Of a stretch of DNA of 10,285 bases, positions 1-6,576 are shown piece after piece. The stretch is from Bacillota bacterium (GTDB lineage: Bacteria; Bacillota; Clostridia; Peptostreptococcales; Anaerovoracaceae), in contig JAFWDF010000103.1 of the NCBI GenBank assembly GCA_017534025.1, forward strand, positions 1-10,285, in the 5' to 3' direction. A program made the translations under genes and the position numbers. The notes beneath the pieces were generated by a model. The model had not been told where the DNA came from. It made no database searches and saw nothing but the letters and a program-made list of their open reading frames with translations. Within the stretch, counting starts at the first letter, position 1. Each line of letters opens with the position of its first letter.

Positions 1-1
1 A

Positions 2-988
2 TATATCGGAAGTCATACCTGTGTGGCGCTTCTGCAGGAAGGCCACGAGGTGGTGGCAGTAGACAATCTGTACAATTCAAAGGAAGTGGCAATCCGGCGG
101 ATCGAGGAGATCACGGGGAAGCCGGTGACATTTTACCAGGCGGATGTCTGTGACAGGGAAGCCATGGATGTGATCTTTGAAAAGGAAAAGATCGATGCCG
201 TGATGCATTTCGCGGGTTACAAGGCCGTGGGCGAATCTGTCGCGAAACCGCTGGAGTATTACAGCAATAACATTAACAGCACTATCGCGCTGGCAGACAG
301 CATGCGGCGGCACGGAGTGAAGAATATCATCTTCAGTTCCTCGGCTACTGTGTATGGCGATCCGGCAGAGGTACCGGTGACGGAGGCGGCGCCGAAGGGG
401 GTCTGCACCAATCCGTACGGCTGGACAAAATGGATGATCGAACAGATTCTGACAGATCTGCACGTGTCCGACCCGGCGTGGAATGTGGTGCTGCTGCGGT
501 ATTTCAATCCGATCGGCGCGCACAGCAGCGGACTGATCGGGGAGGACCCGAAGGGGATCCCAAATAATCTGCTGCCGTATATTTCGCAGGTGGCCATCGG
601 CAAGCTGGAACAACTCGGTGTATTTGGCAACGACTATGATACGCCGGACGGGACCGGCGTGCGGGATTACATTCACGTCATGGATCTGGCCAGGGGGCAT
701 GTGCGGGCACTGGACCGGCTGGAAGGAAACCATGGTGTGGATATCTACAATCTGGGCACCGGCCGGGGGTACAGCGTGCTGGAAATGGTCCGGGCATTTG
801 AGAAAGCCTGCGGGAAAGAGATCCCGTTCCGGATTCTGCCGCGGCGGGCGGGTGACATCGCCAGGAATTACTGCGATCCGTCCAAAGCGGAGCGGGAGCT
901 GGGCTGGAAGGCGGAATACGGTATCGAGGAGATGTGCCGGGACACCTGGAAATGGCAGAGTATGAATCCAAACGGATATGAGGACTAG
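2..988 (+). CDS. galE: UDP-glucose 4-epimerase GalE, 5'-truncated by window edge
   Basis: Cytosolic NAD-dependent epimerase that interconverts UDP-glucose and UDP-galactose (Leloir pathway, surface-sugar precursors). The frame is open from base 2 and begins YIGSHTC, the tail of the GxxGxxG Rossmann motif. The GTG at 23 is therefore an internal Val codon and the true start lies off the left edge. The 328 visible codons match E. coli GalE (338 aa) as if exactly 10 residues are missing. On that numbering the catalytic residues are all present: S124 in SSSATVYG, and Y149 and K153 in NPYGWTK. Further family blocks are YFNPIGAH, GVRDYIHVMDLA and the C-terminal DTWKWQS. The position equivalent to E. 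coli Y299 (human C307) is Asn, in DIARNYCD. The gene ends 3 bp before pgcA, and the ribosome binding site of pgcA lies in its last codons, so the two are almost certainly co-transcribed. The family call is very safe; substrate range is less certain. Confidence 0.96.
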   Translation, partial: YIGSHTCVALLQEGHEVVAVDNLYNSKEVAIRRIEEITGKPVTFYQADVCDREAMDVIFEKEKIDAVMHFAGYKAVGESVAKPLEYYSNNINSTIALADSMRRHGVKNIIFSSSATVYGDPAEVPVTEAAPKGVCTNPYGWTKWMIEQILTDLHVSDPAWNVVLLRYFNPIGAHSSGLIGEDPKGIPNNLLPYISQVAIGKLEQLGVFGNDYDTPDGTGVRDYIHVMDLARGHVRALDRLEGNHGVDIYNLGTGRGYSVLEMVRAFEKACGKEIPFRILPRRAGDIARNYCDPSKAERELGWKAEYGIEEMCRDTWKWQSMNPNGYED

Positions 989-991
989 AAT

Positions 992-2683
992 ATGAAACCG
1001 ACACCGGAAGATTTATTCCAGATGTGGCTGGAAAAAGCGGAGGATCCTGCGGTTCTGGAGGATCTGAAACAGATGGAGACGCAACCGGAGCGGATGCAGG
1101 AAGCCTTCACCGGCGAGCTGACATTCGGAACAGCCGGGCTCCGGGGAATTATGGAGGCCGGCACCAATCGTATGAATATTTATACTGTCGCCCGGGCATC
1201 CCAGGGACTGGCGGAGTTTATCAACCGCACGGCCGAAGGGCGGCCGGGACGGGTCGCCATCGGCTACGACTGCCGGCACAACAATGAACTGTTCAGCCGG
1301 ACTGCGGCCGGTGTGCTGGCGGCCAACGGCATCGAGGTGTATGTGTATCCGGAACTCATGCCGACGCCGTGTGTTTCGTTTGCGGTACGGAAGCTGGACT
1401 GCGACGCGGGCATCATGGTAACGGCGAGTCACAACACGGCGGAATACAACGGGTATAAAGTGTACGGCCCGGACGGCTGCCAGATTACGCCGGAAGCGGC
1501 GGCAGTCATTCAGGAATGCATTGCGGAGACAGATCTCTTTGAAGATGTAAAGTCTCTGGATTTTGCAGACGGCCTGGAAGCCGGTCTGATCCGGTTTATT
1601 CCGGACGAGGTTTATACGGCATTTATAGAAGAAGTGAAGGCGCAGAGTCTGCTGCGGGAAGAAGACGGTGTGGCAAAGGATATCCATATTGTGTTTTCTC
1701 CGCTGAACGGAACCGGGCTGAAACCGGTGCTGCGGGCGCTGAAAGAATCCGGATATACCAATATTGCCGTGGTAAAAGAGCAGGAAGAGCCGGACGGCAG
1801 TTTCCCGACCTGCCTGGTGCCGAATCCGGAGGACCGGGCGGCATTTACGATCGGTATTGAGTACGCGGAGCGGCTGGGCGCGGATCTGATCATGGCAACG
1901 GATCCGGACGCCGACCGTATCGGCATTGCCGTACGGGACAAGGGCGGGCAATTCACCCTGCTGACGGGCAACGAAACCGGCCTGCTTCTGCTGGATTTCC
2001 TCTGTGCCAGACGGCAGGAAACCGGCCGCATGCCGGAACAGCCGGTCATGGTCAAATCCCTGGTCAGCACGGATATCGCGGAAAAGATTGCGGACAGCTA
2101 CGGCGTCCGGACCATTAACGTGCTCACCGGGTTTAAATTTATCGGGGAGCAGATCGCGAAGCTGGAGGCAGAGGGCCGGCCGGAGTCGTATATTTTCGGG
2201 TTTGAAGAGAGCTATGGCTATTTGTCCGGAACGTATGTCCGGGACAAGGACGCGGTCAACGCGGCGCTGCTCATTGCGGATATGTTTGCCTTCTACATGA
2301 GCCGGGGAGTATCCATACTGGACCGGCTGGAGCAGCTTTACAGCATACACGGCTACTGCCTGAACAAAGTCTATTCCTATAAGTTTGAAGGACTGGACGG
2401 AAGCCGCCGCATGGCGGGCATCATGGAAACGCTTCGGCAGGGAGTCACCCGGATCGGAGAGTACGAAGTGACGGGCCTGCAGGATTATCTGCAGGGTATT
2501 GACGGACTGCCGCCGTCGAATGTGCTGCGTTTCAGCCTGACAGACGGCGCATCGCTGATTGCCCGGCCGTCCGGCACGGAACCGAAGCTGAAGTTTTATG
2601 TGACGGTGTTCGCGGAGAACCGGGATGCCGCACTGGAAAAAGAGAAAAGTATTGTCAGTTATATGGAAGGGCTGACGGCCTGA
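992..2683 (+). CDS. pgcA: Phosphoglucomutase / phosphomannomutase (PgcA type)
   Basis: Alpha-D-phosphohexomutase, 563 aa, which interconverts glucose-6-P and glucose-1-P (possibly mannose phosphates too) in the cytosol. All four active-site loops are visible: the phosphoserine loop TASHN at 144-148 (S146), the Mg-binding DPDADR at 304-309, the sugar-binding GFEESYG at 403-409, and the phosphate-binding RPSGTEPK at 525-532. The N-terminal FGTAGLRG (45-52) is typical of the long Bacillus PgcA-like branch, and the length fits that branch. AGGA at 981-984 lies 7 nt before the ATG, inside the end of galE. The product glucose-1-P is the substrate of the nucleotidyltransferase encoded 19 bp downstream, and glucose-6-P is supplied by pgi two genes on. 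Choice between glucose and mannose specificity cannot be made from motifs; the neighbours favour glucose. Confidence 0.95.
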   Translation: MKPTPEDLFQMWLEKAEDPAVLEDLKQMETQPERMQEAFTGELTFGTAGLRGIMEAGTNRMNIYTVARASQGLAEFINRTAEGRPGRVAIGYDCRHNNELFSRTAAGVLAANGIEVYVYPELMPTPCVSFAVRKLDCDAGIMVTASHNTAEYNGYKVYGPDGCQITPEAAAVIQECIAETDLFEDVKSLDFADGLEAGLIRFIPDEVYTAFIEEVKAQSLLREEDGVAKDIHIVFSPLNGTGLKPVLRALKESGYTNIAVVKEQEEPDGSFPTCLVPNPEDRAAFTIGIEYAERLGADLIMATDPDADRIGIAVRDKGGQFTLLTGNETGLLLLDFLCARRQETGRMPEQPVMVKSLVSTDIAEKIADSYGVRTINVLTGFKFIGEQIAKLEAEGRPESYIFGFEESYGYLSGTYVRDKDAVNAALLIADMFAFYMSRGVSILDRLEQLYSIHGYCLNKVYSYKFEGLDGSRRMAGIMETLRQGVTRIGEYEVTGLQDYLQGIDGLPPSNVLRFSLTDGASLIARPSGTEPKLKFYVTVFAENRDAALEKEKSIVSYMEGLTA

Positions 2684-2702
2684 AAATAAGAAGGAGCGGA
2701 AT

Positions 2703-3575
2703 ATGAAAGGTATCATTCTCGCGGCTGGAAAAGGAACCCGCCTCTATCCGGCGACGCTGGGACTTTCCAAGCCGTTGCTGCCGGTATATGACCGGCCGAT
2801 GGTCTATTATCCGATGGCGATGCTGATGAATCTGGGCATCCGGGATAATCTGATCATCTCCTCGGAGGAAGACATCAACGGCTACCGGAGGTTGTTCGGC
2901 GACGGCAGCCGGCTGGGCATTCACGTGGAGTATGCCATTCAGTATGTGCAGAAAGGTATTGCGGACGCATTTGTAGTAGGCGCGGATTTCATCGGGGATG
3001 ACAGCGTATGCCTGGCTCTGGGGGACAACATTTTCCTGGGCAATGCTTTCTTTTCCATGCTGGAAACCATGCAGCTGCCGGAGGAAGGCGCTGTGGTATT
3101 CGGCTATCCGGTGGCGGATCCCAGACCGTTCGGCGTCGTGGAATTCGATGAGAACTTTAATGTTCTTTCCCTCGAAGAAAAGCCGGAAAATCCGAAATCG
3201 GACTACATTGTCCCGGGCCTGTATTTCTATGATAATGCAGTAAAGGACATTGCCGCGAACCTGAAGCCGTCTGCCCGCGGCGAACTGGAGATCACCGATG
3301 TGAATAAGGTGTATCTGGAGCAGGGTAAGCTGAAGGTGCAGCTCATCGAGGAGGGCACGGAATGGTTTGACGCCGGTTCGGCAAAGGGTCTGCTGACGGC
3401 TGCCAATACCGTGGAAGAACGCCAGGCCGGCCAGGGGGAAATGTTCACGATTGAAGAAATGGCATTCCGCCGCGGCTGGATCAGCCGGGAACAGCTGGCT
3501 GCACTGGGCGAAGGCATGAAGAAAACGGAATACGGACAGTATCTCATGAAACTGGCGGAGGATGAAGACAAATGA
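2703..3575 (+). CDS. rfbA: Glucose-1-phosphate thymidylyltransferase (RmlA/RfbA-like)
   Basis: Nucleotidyltransferase of 290 aa, the usual RmlA length, expected to make dTDP-glucose from glucose-1-P and dTTP, the first step toward dTDP-rhamnose and related sugars. The N-terminal LAAGKGTRLYP (6-16) is the nucleotide loop. LGDN (106-109) carries the metal-binding Asp, EKP is at 159-161, and WFDAGS (221-226) carries the second metal Asp. Compared with textbook RmlA, the loop reads AAGKGTR rather than GGSGTR, the thymine-contact region reads QKGIADAF (83-90) rather than a GLAQAF form, and LGDNIFLG replaces LGDNIFYG. Nucleotide preference (dTTP or UTP) is thus an inference. No rmlB, rmlC or rmlD is in the window. 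AAGGAG at 2691-2696 sits 6 nt before the ATG. The stop overlaps the pgi start. Confidence 0.88.
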   Translation: MKGIILAAGKGTRLYPATLGLSKPLLPVYDRPMVYYPMAMLMNLGIRDNLIISSEEDINGYRRLFGDGSRLGIHVEYAIQYVQKGIADAFVVGADFIGDDSVCLALGDNIFLGNAFFSMLETMQLPEEGAVVFGYPVADPRPFGVVEFDENFNVLSLEEKPENPKSDYIVPGLYFYDNAVKDIAANLKPSARGELEITDVNKVYLEQGKLKVQLIEEGTEWFDAGSAKGLLTAANTVEERQAGQGEMFTIEEMAFRRGWISREQLAALGEGMKKTEYGQYLMKLAEDEDK

Positions 3576-4807
3576 TCAGCGTAGATCTCAGCCGGACCGG
3601 AACGGCAGCGGATCCGGAACTGAAGGAACAGATTCTTTCCATCGCGGACGATCTGTTTGAAGGCGGTCAGGAAATGGCCGACTGGGTCGGCTGGCCGGCG
3701 CTGGTGGACCAGGCTCTGGTCGAGGAAATCCGGGAGACGGCGGAATATTACCGGAATAAATGCTCGCTGTTCATCGTGTGCGGAATCGGCGGTTCCTATC
3801 TGGGCGCCAAGGCCGTGATCGATATCATCGGCCATCAGGAGGGCAGCCCGGAGGTGGTATTCGCGGGGAACAGCCTCTGCGGGGAGTATCATGAAAGCGT
3901 ACTGCGGAAGATGCACAGCAATATCACCTGCCTTTGCGTGATTTCCAAATCCGGCGGTACTCTGGAACCGACCATCGCGTACCAGGTGTTCAAGCAGGAA
4001 ATGGAGAAAGTATACGGCGAGGAAGAGCTGAAAAAGCGTATCTGTGTCATCACGGGCCCGCAGGCGTCGCCGCTCCGTGTCGAAGCGGAGGAAAGAGGCT
4101 TCCGTATTTTTGAAATACCGGAAGGCATCGGCGGACGCTATTCTGTACTGACACCGGTGGGGCTGCTGCCGATTGCGGTGGCGGGCGTGGATATCGGGGA
4201 GCTGGTGAACGGCGCGGTGGCGCTTTCCAGCAGACGGTACTGGGCAGAGGAAGGCTTCCGCTATGCAGCCGCCCGCTTCGAGCTCATGAAAACCAAAACC
4301 ATCGAGATCTTTGAGTATTTCAGTCCCCGTATGGTGCATCTGGGAGAATGGCTCAAGCAGCTCTGCGGAGAGAGCGAAGGCAAGGAGGGCAAGGGTATAT
4401 TCCCGGTGTCCCTGCTGCTGTCTACCGATCTGCATTCCATGGGCCAGTATCTGCAGGAAGGACGGCAGATCTTCTTTGAAACCGTCTTCGATGTGGAACA
4501 GTGGCCGGATGATATTCATATTCCGGATTATGAGGACGGACAGGCCGGCGGCATGACCATGAACGAAGTCAACCGCTGTGTCTGTGAGAGTATGATTCTC
4601 GCCCACAGCAAAGCGGATATTCCGATCGCGGTGATCCGGGTGCCTCAGGCGGACGAGTACCACGTGGGCCAGCTCATTTATTTCTTTGAAATGACCGTAG
4701 CCATTACCGGCAGCCTGATGGGCGTGGATCCGTTCAATCAGCCGGGTGTGGAAAAATACAAGCAGGAGCTGAAGCAGCTTCTGGCACAGAAAAACAGAAG
4801 AGCTTAG
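3572..4807 (+). CDS. pgi: Glucose-6-phosphate isomerase, short form
   Basis: Cytosolic isomerase of fructose-6-P and glucose-6-P. At 411 aa it is shorter than Bacillus-type PGI (about 450 aa), with both ends trimmed and no internal break. SIS-fold motifs are present: GIGGSYLGA (71-79), SKSGGT (125-130), GGRYSVLT (187-194), GESEGK (266-271), STDLHSMGQYLQEGR (284-298) with the catalytic Glu at 296, an active-site His probably at 345, and NQPGVEKYK (389-397) with the conserved Lys at 397. Two family positions vary: SKSGGT where SKSGTT is usual, and FNQPGVE where FDQ is usual. The start is fixed by an ATGA overlap with the rfbA stop, with GGAGG at 3557-3561 upstream. It is the last gene before the terminator and supplies hexose phosphate to pgcA and rfbA. 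A role as a secondary, operon-dedicated PGI is possible. Confidence 0.93.
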   Translation: MISVDLSRTGTAADPELKEQILSIADDLFEGGQEMADWVGWPALVDQALVEEIRETAEYYRNKCSLFIVCGIGGSYLGAKAVIDIIGHQEGSPEVVFAGNSLCGEYHESVLRKMHSNITCLCVISKSGGTLEPTIAYQVFKQEMEKVYGEEELKKRICVITGPQASPLRVEAEERGFRIFEIPEGIGGRYSVLTPVGLLPIAVAGVDIGELVNGAVALSSRRYWAEEGFRYAAARFELMKTKTIEIFEYFSPRMVHLGEWLKQLCGESEGKEGKGIFPVSLLLSTDLHSMGQYLQEGRQIFFETVFDVEQWPDDIHIPDYEDGQAGGMTMNEVNRCVCESMILAHSKADIPIAVIRVPQADEYHVGQLIYFFEMTVAITGSLMGVDPFNQPGVEKYKQELKQLLAQKNRRA

Positions 4808-4822
4808 TTTTACAAAAACAGC

Positions 4823-4870
4823 AAAGCCGTGCGGGCTGACCGGGTAGGGATCAGCCGGCACGGCTTTTTT
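4823..4870. terminator. Bidirectional intrinsic terminator between pgi and the convergent glycosyltransferase gene
   Basis: A long hairpin pairs 4823-4832 (AAAGCCGTGC) with 4858-4867 (GCACGGCTTT). After a G-G mismatch it continues with GGCTGA (4834-4839) against TCAGCC (4851-4856), leaving an 11-nt loop. On the + strand it ends in a run of six T (4865-4870), 15 nt after the pgi stop. On the - strand the stem is followed by a T-rich stretch (complement of 4806-4820), so it can also stop the converging gene that ends at 4884. Confidence 0.92.
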
Positions 4871-4883
4871 CTGCAGGCGGGAT

Positions 4884-5996
4884 TTATATAGTCTGCAAAT
4901 ACACTTTTTCTACATTTTCCGCGTATACCTGCGCAGTGAATTTTGTATTGTACGAGTCCAGGGCGCCGGTACCGAGGCTTGCGGAAAGTGCCCGGTCACG
5001 GATCATGCGTTCCAGCGCGGCGGCCAGCGCGGCTGTATCCCGTGTCGGGAAGAGCAGACCGTTCTTTCCGTTTTCCACAACAAAAGGATTGCCGCCGTAG
5101 TCGCTGGCGATGGCGGGAACGCCGAGAGAAAACCCTTCCAGCAGTGCAAGGCTGGTGGCTTCGGTTCCGTAAGATGCATTGAGCTGAACGTCGAGAATGC
5201 TCAGAATCTCCGGGACATCTTTCCGGAATCCCGCCAGGATGACCTGCTTTTCGAGCCCGTATTCCGCAATGCGGGTCTTTACTTCCTTAACATAGTCCTC
5301 TTCGCCGGTGCCGCAGATCAGGATGACGAAGTCCAGTCCCTGATCCCGCAGAATGCGGGCGGCTTCCAGGATGTCCATGTGGCCCTTGTAATCGATGACC
5401 CGTGCCATGATTGCCGCAGTGAATACGCCTTCCCGGATGCCGAACTCATCCCGGAGGGCTGCTTTTTTCTCCTGCGGAGCAGGTGTGAGCCGTTCTACGC
5501 CGTTATATACCACATCGATCATATCCCGGCGGATGCCCCCGTCGGTCAGATTTTCCACAGCGGCGGGACTGACGGCAATGATACGGTCCGCATAATGTTC
5601 GTTAATGATTTTGTTGGCCAGCTTCCCCGGCCCTTTGCTGATTTTCGGTGACACCGGAAAAACGGAATGCCGGGTGTAAATGACTTTGCATCCGCACTGT
5701 TTTCCGGCGATCCGGCCGGACAGGGAGCCGTGGGTGTGGACGATGTCCGGATTCCAGTTCCGGATGACCTGTTTTAATGCCTTGATGCCGGCCGGGTCGA
5801 AGCTCTTATCGGAGATGGCATCCACTTCGAAAGCGTGTATATCCAGTGCCCGGATCCGTTCGGTGAGCAGGCTGCCCCGCGGCAGTGCCACGGCTGCTTC
5901 GAATCGCTCCCGGTTCATGTATTTCAGGTAGGTGAGGACGGCGCGGCCGGCGCCGCCGATATTTGTATCACTGATAATGTTCAGAATCCTGATCAT
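4884..5996 (-). CDS. Glycosyltransferase family 4 (GT-B fold)
   Basis: Retaining NDP-sugar glycosyltransferase of 370 aa, with no signal peptide or membrane helix, so likely cytosolic or peripheral at the inner membrane face. The N-terminal acceptor domain starts LNIISDTNIGGAGRAV (5-20) and contains NPDIVHTHG (82-90) and YTRHSVFP (107-114). The C-terminal donor domain has ARVIDYKGHMDIL (198-210), ICGTGEE (227-233) and the EX7E motif (E279 to E287) followed by GVPAIASDYGGNPFVVENG. These features are typical of GT4 enzymes of capsule, exopolysaccharide or lipid-linked glycan synthesis. GGAGG (complement of 6003-6007) lies 6 nt before the ATG. It stands alone between a promoter and the shared terminator and converges on the sugar-nucleotide operon, whose products could be donors. 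Donor and acceptor cannot be read from the sequence. Confidence 0.93.
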   Translation of the reverse strand: MIRILNIISDTNIGGAGRAVLTYLKYMNRERFEAAVALPRGSLLTERIRALDIHAFEVDAISDKSFDPAGIKALKQVIRNWNPDIVHTHGSLSGRIAGKQCGCKVIYTRHSVFPVSPKISKGPGKLANKIINEHYADRIIAVSPAAVENLTDGGIRRDMIDVVYNGVERLTPAPQEKKAALRDEFGIREGVFTAAIMARVIDYKGHMDILEAARILRDQGLDFVILICGTGEEDYVKEVKTRIAEYGLEKQVILAGFRKDVPEILSILDVQLNASYGTEATSLALLEGFSLGVPAIASDYGGNPFVVENGKNGLLFPTRDTAALAAALERMIRDRALSASLGTGALDSYNTKFTAQVYAENVEKVYLQTI

Positions 5997-6053
5997 TCTT
6001 TTCCTCCGTTATCAATCTGGAAAACCGGGCTGGCCGGCAGGCGGAACATTACT

Positions 6054-6082
6054 ATTATACAAAAGAAATGGCCCCGCCGCAA
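6054..6082 (-). promoter_or_regulatory. Candidate promoter of the glycosyltransferase gene
   Basis: On the - strand there is a perfect TATAAT at 6054-6059. TTGCGG at 6077-6082 lies 17 bp upstream and is a partial -35 match. Transcription would start near 6047, leaving a leader of about 50 nt that carries the GGAGG site. The -35 falls inside the 3' arm of the terminator of the preceding gene. Confidence 0.6.
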
Positions 6083-6097
6083 TCTGCGGGCAGGGCC
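6061..6097 (-). terminator. Intrinsic terminator of the cysteine-rich small gene
   Basis: Read on the - strand, a GC-rich hairpin (6097 down to 6070) has nine pairs starting GGCCC, including one U-G wobble. One bulged C and three more pairs then close a 3-nt loop. It is followed by ATTTCTTTT (6069-6061). It lies 15 nt after the stop of the 97-aa gene. The + strand side lacks a T tract, so it acts on the - strand only. Confidence 0.8.
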
Positions 6098-6112
6098 GGA
6101 ACGGACTGCCGT

Positions 6113-6406
6113 TTATGGTCTCGGAATATCGCACTCGGAACAGCGGACGGCCGAAAAACCTCCGCAGGTTTCGCAGCGGCCGTACTGGTCACAGTCCATG
6201 GTGCAGCTGCTTCCGTCTTCCGGACGGTCAAAGAACTTGCACCAGGTGATAAAATCTTTGGTTTCCTCTACGTAATGCATCTTGTCGAAATACTGACACA
6301 GCCAGTAATGAGGCAGACCGTTTGGGGACAGTTCATATTTTCCTCCGTGCCACAGATCGTGTGTTTTTGCCGGAGATTCTTCGAGCACGGTTTTAATTTT
6401 TGACAT
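6113..6406 (-). CDS. Cysteine-rich small protein of unknown function (97 aa)
   Basis: I do not recognise a named family. The protein begins MSKIKTVLEESPAKTHDLWH and has no signal peptide or membrane helix. It carries eight cysteines: C37 and C56 in an aromatic-rich middle (HYWLCQYF, FITWCKFF), then C68, C72, C78, C81, C89 and C92 packed in the last 30 residues. The last two pairs form CETC and CSEC (C-x2-C, seven residues, C-x2-C), a spacing compatible with a zinc ribbon or Fe-S/metal site. The frame stays open upstream to an ATG at 6562, but that extension would run through the ilvD terminator and this gene's own promoter. The ATG at 6406 has AGGAGGG (complement of 6413-6419) 6 nt upstream and is chosen. 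It has its own promoter and terminator, so it is a monocistronic gene. Metal binding is an inference from Cys spacing only. Confidence 0.85.
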   Translation of the reverse strand: MSKIKTVLEESPAKTHDLWHGGKYELSPNGLPHYWLCQYFDKMHYVEETKDFITWCKFFDRPEDGSSCTMDCDQYGRCETCGGFSAVRCSECDIPRP

Positions 6407-6412
6407 AATAAT

Positions 6413-6419
6413 CCCTCCT
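6413..6419 (-). promoter_or_regulatory. Ribosome binding site deciding the start of the cysteine-rich gene
   Basis: AGGAGGG on the - strand, 6 nt before the ATG at 6406. No comparable site precedes the in-frame ATG at 6562, so the 97-aa reading is preferred to the 149-aa one. Confidence 0.85.
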
Positions 6420-6455
6420 GGACAAAAGATAACTCGGTTTGAAATTCTACAGTTA

Positions 6456-6464
6456 ATTATATCA
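6456..6464 (-). promoter_or_regulatory. Extended -10 promoter of the cysteine-rich gene
   Basis: TGATATAAT on the - strand is a perfect extended -10 (TGN plus TATAAT, with TATAAT at 6456-6461). No good -35 is seen at 16-18 bp, which is common for extended -10 promoters. The predicted leader is about 43 nt and carries the AGGAGGG site. It lies just downstream of the ilvD terminator. Confidence 0.7.
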
Positions 6465-6511
6465 CAAGCGGCACCATTTGCACACGAAAAATATGTACAC
6501 GTAAAGCATGT

Positions 6512-6538
6512 AAAAAGCCCCGCTGAAAAAGCGGGGCT
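6512..6538 (-). terminator. Intrinsic terminator of ilvD
   Basis: A perfect 8-bp stem pairs 6516-6523 (AGCCCCGC) with 6531-6538 (GCGGGGCT) around a 7-nt loop. On the - strand the stem runs into a stretch of five T (6516-6512). It begins 38 nt after the ilvD stop and separates ilvD from the next gene. Confidence 0.93.
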
Positions 6539-6576
6539 GTGTAAAACAGTATTCTTATGCAAATTGCGGCAGCGGA

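Noticed and set aside
23..988. GTG at 23 as the galE start
   Set aside because: The upstream codons 2-22 encode YIGSHTC, part of the conserved NAD-binding motif, so the gene continues off the left edge.
1013..2716. Long - strand ORF antisense to pgcA (567 codons), with similar long antisense ORFs at 3227-4861, 8433-9965 (- strand) and 6745-8286 (+ strand)
   Set aside because: Each mirrors a real gene with full family motifs. Their proteins are rich in His, Arg and Gln with no recognisable motifs, and they arise because the real genes rarely use codons whose complement is a stop.
4808..4883. A possible small gene or regulatory RNA between the convergent genes
   Set aside because: The interval is explained by the bidirectional terminator alone.
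6407..6562. N-terminal extension of the cysteine-rich protein to 149 aa
   Set aside because: It would span the ilvD terminator and the TGATATAAT promoter and has no ribosome binding site; the ATG at 6406 has a strong one.
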